NCBI RefSeq assembly: GCF_010811875.1
Contig: NZ_VKHP01000001.1
Coordinates: 1 to 64,000 of the forward strand
Reading direction: 5' to 3'
Source of the DNA: Bradyrhizobium uaiense
Lineage (GTDB): Bacteria > Pseudomonadota > Alphaproteobacteria > Rhizobiales > Xanthobacteraceae
DNA: 64,000 bases
The notes beneath the pieces are model-generated. The model was not told the DNA's origin. It worked only from the letters and a program-made list of their open reading frames with translations, and made no database searches. Every line of letters begins with the position of its first letter. Positions within the stretch are counted from its first letter, which is position 1. The translations under genes and the position numbers were made by a program. Shown piece by piece: positions 46,621-56,077 of the stretch.

Positions 46621-47973
46621 CTAGGGCGATGCCGTTTGCACGCCCAAGGTGCTGTCATTTGGTTCTGGGTGTGAACGGTCCGCGGTTCTCGACGGTTTGG
46701 CGGTGCCCCGATAGATGGTCAATGCCGCGATGATGCCGAGCGTGGCTGAAAACATCAGCCAATACGCCGGTGAAGCCTTGTCGTTGGTCCGCTCGATGAG
46801 CCAGGTCGAGGCCAACGGCGTAAAGGTCCCAAACAAGGCGGCCGCGAGTGCGAAGGCCAGGGAAAAGCAAGTTGTGCGCACATGCGCGGGCACGATCTCA
46901 ACGAGCGCGCCCAACATAGTTCCGCTGTAGGTGCCAAAATAGAACGAGAACATCATCGCGACCGCCAACATCTTGCCGAAGGTGGGAGCGCTTACCAGCC
47001 AGTTCAAAGCCGGATACGCGCTCATCAATGCAAGGCCGGCAATGGCGAGCAGAACTGGCTTTCGGCCGATACGGTCGGAGACGGCGCCGCCAATTGGATT
47101 CCAGATGAAATTGGTCATGGCGACCAGGAGCGTCACCAGGAGAGCATCCTGAGCGGACAGCTTCAAGACTGTCTTGCCGAAAGTGGGCGTGTAAACGGTG
47201 ACGAAATAGAAGGTCGTTGTGCTCAGGATCGCCATCATCATTCCGAGAACGACTATGCGCCAGCCGACCAGCGCCGAGGCAAAGATCTCGCGGGCTTTCG
47301 GATGCTTCTTCATCGCCAGAAATTCCGGCGTTTCCTCCAGTGTTCGACGAAGAAGGAAGATAAGCGGGATGATAAGGCAGCCGAGAAAAAACGGAATGCG
47401 CCACCCCCAGGAGGCGACGGTTTCGGCCGGCATCGACTCGTTCAGCAGGTAGCCCACGCTTGCCGCGACAAAGATCGCGACCTGCTGGCTGGACGATTGA
47501 AAGGATGTATAGAAGCCGCGATTGCCTGGGGTTGCGATCTCCGCCAGGTAGACTGAAACGCCGCCGACCTCGACGCCGGCGGAAAAACCCTGCAGCAGCC
47601 GTCCAGCCAAAACGATAATCGGGGCTGCAATGCCAATGGTCGCGTAACTGGGACAGAAAGCGATAATGACAGTGCCGATCGCCATGATCGATAGTGTGAT
47701 GATCAGGCCTTTTCGACGGCCGATCTGATCGATATAGGCGCCGAGGACGATTGCGCCTACTGGACGCATTAAGGCACCCAACCAGAACACGCCGAAAGTG
47801 TTGACCAACGAGGCTGTTTCACTTTCGGATGGGAAGAAGGCTCGTCCGATAGCGCTGGCGTAAAAGCCAAACAGGAAAAAGTCGAATTGCTCGAGGAAAT
47901 TGCCGCTGGTTGCACGCAGGATCGCATTGACGCGCGATTTAACCGTCCCGTGCTGAATAAGTGTCTGTGACAA
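46621..47973 (-). CDS. MFS transporter, metabolite:H+ symporter type
   Basis: 450 residues from a TTG at 47973, which has GGAAGGAAA 6 bases upstream; a GTG 15 codons earlier (48018) is open but weaker. Twelve membrane helices are visible. The N-terminal [24 protein letters not shown] and the [15 protein letters not shown] loop, [15 protein letters not shown], and the [11 protein letters not shown] loop in the second half are typical of the MHS (citrate/alpha-ketoglutarate/proline symporter) branch. The closest relatives are usually citrate or tricarballylate carriers; the substrate is not certain. It faces fixA convergently. Confidence 0.9.
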   Translation of the reverse strand: MSQTLIQHGTVKSRVNAILRATSGNFLEQFDFFLFGFYASAIGRAFFPSESETASLVNTFGVFWLGALMRPVGAIVLGAYIDQIGRRKGLIITLSIMAIGTVIIAFCPSYATIGIAAPIIVLAGRLLQGFSAGVEVGGVSVYLAEIATPGNRGFYTSFQSSSQQVAIFVAASVGYLLNESMPAETVASWGWRIPFFLGCLIIPLIFLLRRTLEETPEFLAMKKHPKAREIFASALVGWRIVVLGMMMAILSTTTFYFVTVYTPTFGKTVLKLSAQDALLVTLLVAMTNFIWNPIGGAVSDRIGRKPVLLAIAGLALMSAYPALNWLVSAPTFGKMLAVAMMFSFYFGTYSGTMLGALVEIVPAHVRTTCFSLAFALAAALFGTFTPLASTWLIERTNDKASPAYWLMFSATLGIIAALTIYRGTAKPSRTADRSHPEPNDSTLGVQTASP

Positions 47974-48018
47974 GCGAGTTTCCTTCCCGTCAAAAATGGC
48001 CGGTTCGGAAAACCTCAC

Positions 48019-49051
48019 GCCAGCCCAATTGCATCAGGCCGTGACTTTGTCATTGGTGACATTACCGGCCGAGCGGAAGGCGCCTGATCTTTTCGGCGTA
48101 TTTTCGGCGATAATTAGATTAGTGCACATATTTCAGCGCCGGTTCGCGGAGCACCAGCAGATCTCGACGCCAATTGCCGCAAGCGCACTTCACCTCAAAC
48201 AAGAATTGACGAATACCTGAGGCGATTCGCCGGCTCACGGCAGCTATGAGGCTTGTTCGGACATTCTGGCGGTCAAGGACGTATGCCCCTCGTGGGCAGA
48301 GGCTGGCACTTATTCGCTGCTCGATTTCCGACAGCCATGCAAACCGTGTCAGACTCAAGACACCTGTCCTGACGAGCCGGCATGAACGTTTTACCAAACT
48401 ATTCCGAAACTTATGGCGCGAGACCAGGGTTGGCACGGCGATTGCTGGAAACGTGCAAGACCACAGGAGCGGACGAGTGCAGGCGGAACGGGTAAGAGCA
48501 GCGGCGGTGTTTTCTCAGACGCTCGTGGGGGCGAGCTGCCGACATCTCGCGCAGATCGTGGCGGAAGCTCCTAAGAGCGCGGTAGACACGCCTCCTTCTA
48601 GAAGCGCTGTCCCAAGCGCGTAGCCAGTCAAAAATGAGCAATGAGCAGAAACCGCGGGGATTCGATGCATCTTGCGACCGACGTCAAGCGAGGCTCGATC
48701 GCGCAAACAGAGCCCCCTCCTGTGATGCAAAATCCCGATGCTTTTGGGCGGGCCAATAACTCACCATGAATCTGCGCGTGATGCCTGGAGGCGCCAACTA
48801 TGCGCGGAATTGGACTGATCTGGATCGTAGTCCGACAGAATTATCGCCGCTTCAATCAATGGGCGTGCTCCATGTGTGAACAGGATTGGGCTCAAGACGC
48901 CCGGCTAAGGGGGCCGCGAGGATGCAAAGAGCAGAGTTCGCCTCGGAGGCGACGGCGATCATGCGCCATCGCGCCAACTAGCTCGTCTGTCTCGACTGGC
49001 CAATAGCTGGTCCCGACGAGAATTCGCTTCTTCAGGGCTCGTTCTCCCCTC
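48019..49051. other. Intergenic, no gene recognised
   Basis: About 1 kb with frames on both strands but no domain, RNA gene or repeat that I can support. It contains the upstream region of the MFS gene and of the oxygenase cassette. Confidence 0.3.
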
Positions 49052-50275
49052 ATGGCTATCGTCCAAATGACGTCTTCTCAAGCTTCTCGATTTTCGCCGG
49101 ATCAGCCTCCGCAGAGTTTTTGTGCGCATTTGACTGAGCGTGCGCGAGCTCTGTTTGGCGCGCATCCCTTTGCTGAGGAACTGTCCGAAGAGCAGGTTGG
49201 TAGCCTGCTGCCTGAATACCTGGCGATGTCACAGGCGTTTCCCTACCTGCAGGCAGGGTCGCAAAAAGATCTCATATTCGATGCAATGCATCATAATCGG
49301 GATCTTCCCAGGGATATTGAACTGACCAGCGTCGTCGCTAATTTCATTTGTTGGGACGAGACGGGCGGCTATGGCCGAGTTCTCCAGGGTGGCAAGGCGG
49401 CGCTACCCGATATTCTGCTGACCGAAAATTTTCACTCAAATCTGTTTAGAAGGGATGCATCGCGACTGCTCGGCAGAGCAATACGTCCCAACTATAGCGC
49501 CACGACGAACCGGTACCTGCATTCTCTCTATGACGGATTGTCAGCGAAAGATCCCGTGGTGCGTTGCGCCTACATGGTCGCTTTTGAGCTGCACGCTGCG
49601 GAGATGATCCAGGCGCTGTGGACCACCACGGTCAAAACCTTTGATGCGAGGCCTGACGATCTTGAGTACTTCCGCAGCCACGTCGGTGGAAAAGATCCGG
49701 CCGAGAAGTATCATGGAGAAATGACATGCCGCCTCATTGGCGAACTTGTCGCGGCTGACCGCAATGGTTTCTTTTTGGACGAGTTCGATCGAGCCTATCG
49801 ACTGAACTTGCAGTGGTGTCACGATCTGCTCCGGATTGTCTCACTTGAGCAAAATGACCGATCTGAAATCGAACACCGTGGCCATTGTCATTGTGGTTCT
49901 GTCAAATTCCGCGTCCGGGCGCCGCGGCAGCTCTCTGCAGTTCGATGCAATTGCTCGATCTGCCGGATGTCTGGATTTATGCACTTGCTGGTACCTGGCG
50001 ATAGGCTCACGATCGAATGCGGCGAAGAGTTCCTCACCACTTACCAGTTCAACAAGAACATCGCCCGGCACACGTTTTGTCGGGTTTGCGGCGTCAAGCC
50101 ATTCTATCGGCCGCGGTCGAACCCCTCCGGGTTCAGCGTCAATGTTCGATGCCTGGATAAAACAACGATCGAGGGCATCAAAATAGACGAGTTCGATGGC
50201 GAGCATTGGGAACAAGCATTCAGCTCGATGCAACCAGGACCCAGGCTGTGCATCGAAGAACCAACCCCGGAGTGA
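49052..50275 (+). CDS. Fusion: haem-oxygenase-like (diiron) domain + GFA zinc domain
   Basis: 407 residues. Residues about 25-265 are all helical and carry the acid/His spacing of haem-oxygenase-like metal enzymes (TenA/HDO superfamily): FELHAAEM with E179, H181 and E184, and EKYHGEM with E219, H221 and E223. Residues about 275-385 are a GFA/CENP-V-type domain with the zinc ligands in GHCHCGSVKF (CxC), RCNCSICRMSG (CxCxxC) and FCRVCGVKPFY (CxxC). GFA domains handle glutathione or small electrophiles; HDO proteins oxidise carboxylates or amino acids. I know of no standard enzyme with this fusion. The 2OG-Fe(II) oxygenase gene follows 5 bases later. Function unknown. No clear ribosome binding site precedes the ATG. 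Confidence 0.75.
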   Translation: MAIVQMTSSQASRFSPDQPPQSFCAHLTERARALFGAHPFAEELSEEQVGSLLPEYLAMSQAFPYLQAGSQKDLIFDAMHHNRDLPRDIELTSVVANFICWDETGGYGRVLQGGKAALPDILLTENFHSNLFRRDASRLLGRAIRPNYSATTNRYLHSLYDGLSAKDPVVRCAYMVAFELHAAEMIQALWTTTVKTFDARPDDLEYFRSHVGGKDPAEKYHGEMTCRLIGELVAADRNGFFLDEFDRAYRLNLQWCHDLLRIVSLEQNDRSEIEHRGHCHCGSVKFRVRAPRQLSAVRCNCSICRMSGFMHLLVPGDRLTIECGEEFLTTYQFNKNIARHTFCRVCGVKPFYRPRSNPSGFSVNVRCLDKTTIEGIKIDEFDGEHWEQAFSSMQPGPRLCIEEPTPE

Positions 50276-50280
50276 ACTCA

Positions 50281-50967
50281 ATGGCGCGTTCAGCACATGA
50301 CAAAAAGGGCCTACTTTCAGAAGAGGCTCTGACGAAATTCCGCGTAGAGCTCTTGGTGAAGGGTACGATCGTGATCGGCTCCCAGACGTTATTTACACAG
50401 GATGAACTGGCGAGGATCAATCAGCTGCAGGCTGAGATTCCCGAAGAAGAGGTGCGGTTGGGAGATGCCGGCGACTCGCACAACGTCTTTGTCAAACGCG
50501 TAAGGGTGGACCCGCCCGGCCGCAGTCCCAGCAATGTGGATGGCGCAGCGCCGAGGCAAATCATCGATCTGCTTGAAAGGAAAGACCGCGGATTCGCATT
50601 AAAAACGATCCTGGGAGCATCGTCGGATTATGTGATTCGCAGATGCCAGTTGCATCGTATGCCTCCCGGTTCGTTTGTTGGCATCCATTTGGATGCCGAG
50701 AGCGATCCAGACTTTGAGTACTCCGTAATTGTGCAGCTCGCGCAAGATTTTGAGGGTGGCGAATTCGTCGTATATCCGAGCGCGTACGAGCAGCAGGTAT
50801 TTCGACCACCATTTGGTGCGGTGCTTGTCACAACATGTAGGCTGCGGCATGAGGTGAAGCCTGTATCCGCCGGGGAGCGCCGGTCGCTGGTCTACTTCTG
50901 TTCGAAGCGCAGCGGCACAAACCGACGCGTCATCGAAAGCTCTACCAGCGGCCATGAAGCAAGTTAG
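50281..50967 (+). CDS. 2-oxoglutarate/Fe(II)-dependent oxygenase
   Basis: 228 residues from the ATG at 50281, with GGAG 8 bases before it. It has the prolyl-4-hydroxylase-like core: GIHLDAESDPDF with the HxD iron pair (H136, D138), VIVQLAQDFEGGEFVVYP, and RLRHEVKPVSAGERRSLVYF with the distal His (H190) and the 2-oxoglutarate-binding Arg (about R200). These enzymes hydroxylate proteins, peptides or small molecules. It starts 5 bases after the HDO-GFA gene, so the two form one transcription unit and probably act on the same product. Confidence 0.85.
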   Translation: MARSAHDKKGLLSEEALTKFRVELLVKGTIVIGSQTLFTQDELARINQLQAEIPEEEVRLGDAGDSHNVFVKRVRVDPPGRSPSNVDGAAPRQIIDLLERKDRGFALKTILGASSDYVIRRCQLHRMPPGSFVGIHLDAESDPDFEYSVIVQLAQDFEGGEFVVYPSAYEQQVFRPPFGAVLVTTCRLRHEVKPVSAGERRSLVYFCSKRSGTNRRVIESSTSGHEAS

Positions 50968-51619
50968 CTCGAGTACCTGCGAGTAAGTTGAGTGGCGCGG
51001 AGGTCTCACGCTGAGTTCGGCAGATCGCACCCATCTTGCAGAAGATCTGTCCTGCGAAGCGGTTTGTCGCTGCGGAACGCGCTGTCAAATCGGATCCGCC
51101 GAAGACCGTCGGCGAGAGCCATTCGGAAAGGAATGACGTGGTGACCCGTCAAGGTCCCGCAGCGAGCTCGCGCGCACAAAGGGGGCGTCGGCCGTTCCAG
51201 AGTCCACCGGAACGAGGTGACGAAGACGTTGGTCAAAGTGGGAACCGGGCGCTTCGAGCAGTGAACACGTTTTTGCTGGGTCCATCTGTTTTGGAGGGCC
51301 AGTGCGGAGATGCGTTCGTTGGGCGCCGATCGTCAGCTGATCCGCCCGCTGCAATGAGCGTGGCGGTAGATGGTGGAATTCAGCGACCGAAATTGCTCTG
51401 GCTTAAGGGAGTCGGCGCAAACACCCGCGCGGACAGGCTGCTCCTCGCCCAGGCTGCCAAAATGCTGAGCCGAGCCATGGAAGAAGCCACGATCGCACAA
51501 CTTGCCTCATAAGAATACTGGGGCAACATCGCGGCACGTCCTCGTCACTGTTTTCGAACTGCGGGTGTTCCGGCGCGTGCTCGACCGTGTTGTCGCGCCG
51601 CTCGTAGAAAGCTGCGGGC
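50968..51619. other. Intergenic, uncertain ORF
   Basis: A plus-strand frame (51036-51512, 158 codons) has protein-like stretches near its end (NTRADRLLLAQAAKMLSRAM) but no recognisable family and an Arg/Ser-rich start; I do not call it as a gene. Confidence 0.3.
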
Positions 51620-51649
51620 TCGTCAGGTTCTCGACAGCTATCCGGTCTA
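51620..51649 (+). promoter_or_regulatory. tts box (TtsI-binding promoter element)
   Basis: TCGTCAGGTTCTCGACAGCT followed by ATCCGGTCTA differs from the rhizobial tts-box consensus at only a few positions. It lies about 175 bases before the ATG at 51824. Confidence 0.8.
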
Positions 51650-51823
51650 GCAAAGCAGGCGGATGCTGGGACCATTTGGGACGGTCTGTGCGAAACTAGG
51701 GTTTAGTGCAAAGGGCAGGCGAAGAAAAGCGGTTAGCTGATGCTCTAATCGCACTCGCTCGATTGCCCGATTGTCCATGCGGCAGCCGAGACCCAGATAT
51801 TTCACCGTCGAAAGTGACAGCGA

Positions 51824-54430
51824 ATGAACTTTCCCTCTCCTGGTCGCGCGCTTCAGCAGTCGGGCAGCGTGGGCGCGCAAGACAACTCGTCGGTCTCCCC
51901 CTCGGCGGACGCGGCGGCGTTCGAACAACAGCCGGGAGAGATCGCCGATGCGGGTAGTGGCGTGCCGGAGCAGACCTCCGCCCGGCTGGTCGGCGCATGG
52001 CGAAGCGAGGGGCTGCCCCTAACGGATACCGATGAGCACGAATATTCGGCGCTATCGCATGGTGGAAGCTCCCGGGCGATGCTGCTGCCCTCCGTGCAGC
52101 AGCCGAGACAGGCAGTGTGGGCTTTTGCAGACCGGGGCAGTGAGCCCCTTTATTTTGAGGATGTGCCTCTCGTCGAGGGATTAAGAGCGGCACTCATCAA
52201 GCGCGGATTCAAGGAGCATACGGCGAAGGGGCACGTCGATTCTCTTCTCAGATTTGGACGCTGGCTCGTTCAGCACAGCAAGCAGGGAATTGCCGAGCGT
52301 CTTCACGACAGTACGCTGAACAGCGATGCAGCGGCTTTCAACGAGAGTGGCGAGCGGGGTATCCTCACTGCGCTCGGCCATCTGCGGATCTCTCAGGTGG
52401 CGGGCGGAGTGGAGTTGATCCCGTCGCGGGCTAGCCCCTTTGCTCAGGACGCCGAGCTCATCAAGGAGTACAAGTCGACTGTCATTAACGAGCGTAAGGA
52501 AGCAGCGACGGCATACAGGTATGGAACTGCCCTAGGCAGATTCAGCAAGTACCTGCGTAACAATGCCAAGTCCGCCAAGTCCGCCATCGCTGCCCGGCTT
52601 CACGACAATTCGCTGGATGAAGACCTCATGCGCTATGAGGCCACCCCTGGTTATCACCCGAAGGTTCGAGCTGCACTGACCGACTTGCGAAAGACACTGG
52701 CTGGCGATGACGCGGTCGAGCTTGATGGCGGTATTCGTCCCGACTCGGAAGCCGCGGCCGTAACGGGTGAAATGTGGTCGGCAGACGCCGTTGCGCCCGA
52801 CAGCGTGTGGCAGCGAACGGTCGGCTGGCCAGAGATACTGCCTGCGCAAGGTCACGAGCAGGATGCGCCCTCGAGCGTCATGGATCAACCGAGCCCCTCG
52901 GCTTATCTGGCGCCGCAAGCAGGCCAGGTCGGGCGCAGCGCCGATCTCCTTTATTCCGAGGATATTCCCCTCATTCTCGGGCTTAGGAAGGCGCTCCTCA
53001 GGGGCGGGGCCGCCGAGAGCACAGCCAGGAGCAATGTCGATTATCTTTTAGGCTTCGACCGCTGGCTCTTTGGCAACCACAGGCCGGCAATGGCGGAACG
53101 GCTTGACCACGAGATGCTGGATGAAGAGATCGAGGAATTCATAGCAAAGGGCGGTGCCACGAACGTACGTACGGCACTGGCTCATTTGCGGACCTCTCAG
53201 GCAGCGGGCGGCGTTGCGCCGGTCGCAGGCCAACCTGACCTGAAAGCCTATCCGGACGACGCGGCACGCATCAAGCAGTACAAGGAAGACGCGGCGGCCG
53301 CCGGCACATCAAAGATTGCCAGGACCTATGCAAGTGTTATGACCGATTTCAGTCACTACCTGCGCGAAAACAACAGGCAGAGCATTGCCGCTCGCCTCGA
53401 CGAGGATGGGCTGGATAAGGATCAGTCGCTCATCGAAGATATGGATCTCTATCGGCAATCCGGTGGCTCCAGGGCGATCCGTGCCGCGCTGAAGCATTTG
53501 CGGACCGGTGCGAGAAAACCTGCATCTCTGCATGCTGAGGATGCGCCGCTCATTTCCGCGCTTGAGAACGCACTCATCAAGGCGAACTTCGAGAAGATCA
53601 CCGCCCAAACCAATGGACGGATTCTCCGAAGATTCAGCCGATGGCTTTTTTCAAACGAAAAGCTGGCCATTGCTGCTAGGCTTTACGATAAGTCGCTGGA
53701 TAAGGATGCAGCAGCTTTTGACAAGAGCGGCAAGCGGCGCGCTCTCACGGCACTGGCACATCTGCGGGCCTCACAGTCGGCAGACGGAATTGCACCCAAT
53801 GCAAGTCGCGCCAAAACGGTCGCGAACCTCTTCCATCCCGAAGACGCGCAGCTTGTTTCGGCGCTCGAGAAGGCACTCGTCGCAGCCAGATACGAAGAGG
53901 CGAGCGCCCAGGCGATCGCCCGTCATATTCGCAAATTGAGCCAGTGGCTGTTAGCAAATAACAGACCGGCGATTGCCGCCCGGACCGGAGAGGAGTCGCT
54001 TGATAAAGATGCCGCGTCATTTAAGGCGAATGGGGGCGAGCAGCAGATCACGGCGTCACTGGCACATCTGCGGGCCTCTCAGTCGGCTGCCGGGATTGCA
54101 CCAAGGAAGCCCCGTGCTGAGCTCAGCCCTTATCCCGAAGATGCGGACCTGATCAAAGACTACAAAGCCGCAGAATCCCGGCCGACTGCCAGAAACTATG
54201 CACCTTTCCTTATCGGTTTCAGCAATTACTTGCGCCAAAACCACAAGCAGAGCATTGCCGCCCGACTATCCGACGAGTCGCTGGATGAGGATGTCGAGAC
54301 CTACAAGAGGTCCGGCGGTCATGCAAAGACCAGTGCCGCACTGGCACATCTGGCCAAATCGGCCGCAGGTGTTCGCGCCGTGGAACTCAGACGCACGGCT
54401 GATAAGCTGCGCCGGACAATGCACTACTAG
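51824..54430 (+). CDS. nopD: NopD/Bel2-5-like effector, repeat half (protease half broken off)
   Basis: 868 residues. The first 90 are Ser/Gly-rich, as in secretion signals. From about residue 110 to the end there are seven copies of a helical repeat of about 90 residues: an entry such as ED-PLI-ALR-AL, then a TA--H---L-RF-RWL core, IAERL/IAARL, LD-D---F, and ALAHLR. Two subtypes alternate (one starting EDAPLI, the other DA-LIK-YK). The layout matches NopD and Bel2-5, rhizobial effectors in which repeats precede a ULP/C48 SUMO protease. Here a frameshift or stop at 54428 cuts the protein before the protease part. The tts box suggests that this half may still be expressed and secreted. Confidence 0.75.
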   Translation: MNFPSPGRALQQSGSVGAQDNSSVSPSADAAAFEQQPGEIADAGSGVPEQTSARLVGAWRSEGLPLTDTDEHEYSALSHGGSSRAMLLPSVQQPRQAVWAFADRGSEPLYFEDVPLVEGLRAALIKRGFKEHTAKGHVDSLLRFGRWLVQHSKQGIAERLHDSTLNSDAAAFNESGERGILTALGHLRISQVAGGVELIPSRASPFAQDAELIKEYKSTVINERKEAATAYRYGTALGRFSKYLRNNAKSAKSAIAARLHDNSLDEDLMRYEATPGYHPKVRAALTDLRKTLAGDDAVELDGGIRPDSEAAAVTGEMWSADAVAPDSVWQRTVGWPEILPAQGHEQDAPSSVMDQPSPSAYLAPQAGQVGRSADLLYSEDIPLILGLRKALLRGGAAESTARSNVDYLLGFDRWLFGNHRPAMAERLDHEMLDEEIEEFIAKGGATNVRTALAHLRTSQAAGGVAPVAGQPDLKAYPDDAARIKQYKEDAAAAGTSKIARTYASVMTDFSHYLRENNRQSIAARLDEDGLDKDQSLIEDMDLYRQSGGSRAIRAALKHLRTGARKPASLHAEDAPLISALENALIKANFEKITAQTNGRILRRFSRWLFSNEKLAIAARLYDKSLDKDAAAFDKSGKRRALTALAHLRASQSADGIAPNASRAKTVANLFHPEDAQLVSALEKALVAARYEEASAQAIARHIRKLSQWLLANNRPAIAARTGEESLDKDAASFKANGGEQQITASLAHLRASQSAAGIAPRKPRAELSPYPEDADLIKDYKAAESRPTARNYAPFLIGFSNYLRQNHKQSIAARLSDESLDEDVETYKRSGGHAKTSAALAHLAKSAAGVRAVELRRTADKLRRTMHY

Positions 54431-55878
54431 GAGCCCCCAATTCGCCTGTGGATGTTGCCACGGAAGAGTACGACCATCTCTCGCCGGTACCGCCTGCAGC
54501 CAGCACCCTTTCGCCGCTCGCGCGGATTCGGTACCCTCACGAGGCTCCAGATCCCGGTGAGCACGTAGACCCCTTGAGCGAGAACTACGAGAATGCGATT
54601 GCCGCAGACGGGCTGATCAATGCACCTGATTGGGGCGATTTCCTCTCCACCGAGCACGTTTTTGGCGATGATGAGCACGAGGCGGGCGCCAGACCGGCGA
54701 AGAGGCAAAGGATCGACAATGCTCCACAAAACGGCGCATTCGAGCGGTAGTCAAGCCAGATCAGCGTTTCAATAGCCGAAGCGTTGGCGCAGCCTCCAGC
54801 CAATCAGCCGGATGCTTCTGTTTCGCAGGAACAGAGTGGACAAGGCTACGGGACGGCGGCGCAAGCTGCCTCGGGGGACGTTGTGGACGCCGCTTCGCAG
54901 CAAGGACCGCCGCAGGGACCTGTCAGCTGGCCATTGCTTCTGCGGACGGCTTACGATCAGGATCAGCTCTGGGGGGCGTTGGAAGACCTGCCGGCGTGGT
55001 CCGGGTTAGCCAGCCCCGAGCGCGCGCCGGAGGCAGAGCAAGTAGCACGGCCGGCAACAGCTGGATCCACCTCGAGCTGGTCGCTGCCGACGTCGCCCGA
55101 CTTGATTGGAGCATGGTGCCGGCAACGCCATCCTCTGTCGAGACGCGTTCGTCTGATGTCGAGCGGGGTGTCGAGGCCCTGATTGATTTGCTGTCTCAAG
55201 AATTGCGTGATGAAGGCCAGCTTGCGCCATCACGCACGCCAACTGATGCCGGGACCGAAGGCGTGACTCCCACAACCTCGGTGGATGGGCACAGCGGACA
55301 GCGGCTTGGCCTGACCGAATGGTTGCAGGACGAACATATCGCCGCCGATTACGCCCTGGTTGAAGAGGAGTTGTATTGGAACAATCCAGATCTTGCTCGC
55401 CAGACCGGATTCGTACAGCCGGCGCAAGCCAAGCTATTGCGCCTGGTTCCGAGTGAGAGCGACCGCCTGCAGATCCTGCTGCCGATCTTCAATGAGGATG
55501 ATACAGATGTCGCCAACTTCTTGTTCGTCCCGGTGAATGATGCTGGAGTTGGGGGCGGCGGATCGCATTGGTCGCTGCTGCTGGTTGATTGGCGTGCCGA
55601 CAGCCGCGGTTGCCTATCACTATGACTCTGCCGGGCTTTGCAACAGTGCCGTTGCAGAGCTCGCAGCACGTCTCGGCTCCCGCTTTCAAGCGGCACGGAT
55701 GGCCCAGCAGCAGAACGGTTATGAATGCCGAGTCTTCGTGGTGGACGCGACGCGAGCGCTGGTCGGACGATTGGCGCAAGGAGAGCGGCCGGACCGTGAG
55801 CCGCTGCACCTCGAGCGCCTCATCGCCGATCGACCGGCACTTCGGGATCGCCTCAGGACTGATCGCGGCTTGCGCTGA
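54431..55878 (+). pseudogene. nopD: Broken C-terminal part of the NopD-like effector: NLS and C48 SUMO protease
   Basis: Read in successive frames, this region continues the effector. 54448-54750 encodes an acidic stretch and a nuclear-localisation-like ARPAKRQRID, then a TAG at 54748. The same frame continues to about 55060. From about 55100 another frame gives an ULP/C48 domain start (LIDLLSQELRDEGQ, TEWLQDEHIAADYALVEEEL, FLFVPVND) with the catalytic His in GGSHWSLLLVDW. At about 55600 a further shift gives the catalytic Asp (YHYDSAG) and Cys (QQNGYECRVFVVD). All three catalytic residues survive but in different frames, so at least three frameshifts and one nonsense change separate them. 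Sequencing errors could mimic this. Confidence 0.7.
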
Positions 55879-56077
55879 CGGACTCCATCGGACCGCCGGT
55901 TTTCGCCCGGATCAGTCTCCGGCTGAACAGCGCAGCCGGCAACGGATATCCGCATCATGCGAGACGGACGCGGATTTCGGGTCACCTCCCAGGTACCGTT
56001 CTCCAGCACGCTACCGGAAGCAGGGGCAAGTTCGAATGAATGGAGTGGCAGGATAGATGTGGTTACTGTGATTCCAA

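Noticed and set aside
51036-51512. 158-codon plus-strand ORF before the NopD-like effector
   Set aside because: No family, no ribosome binding site, and the tts box lies downstream of it.
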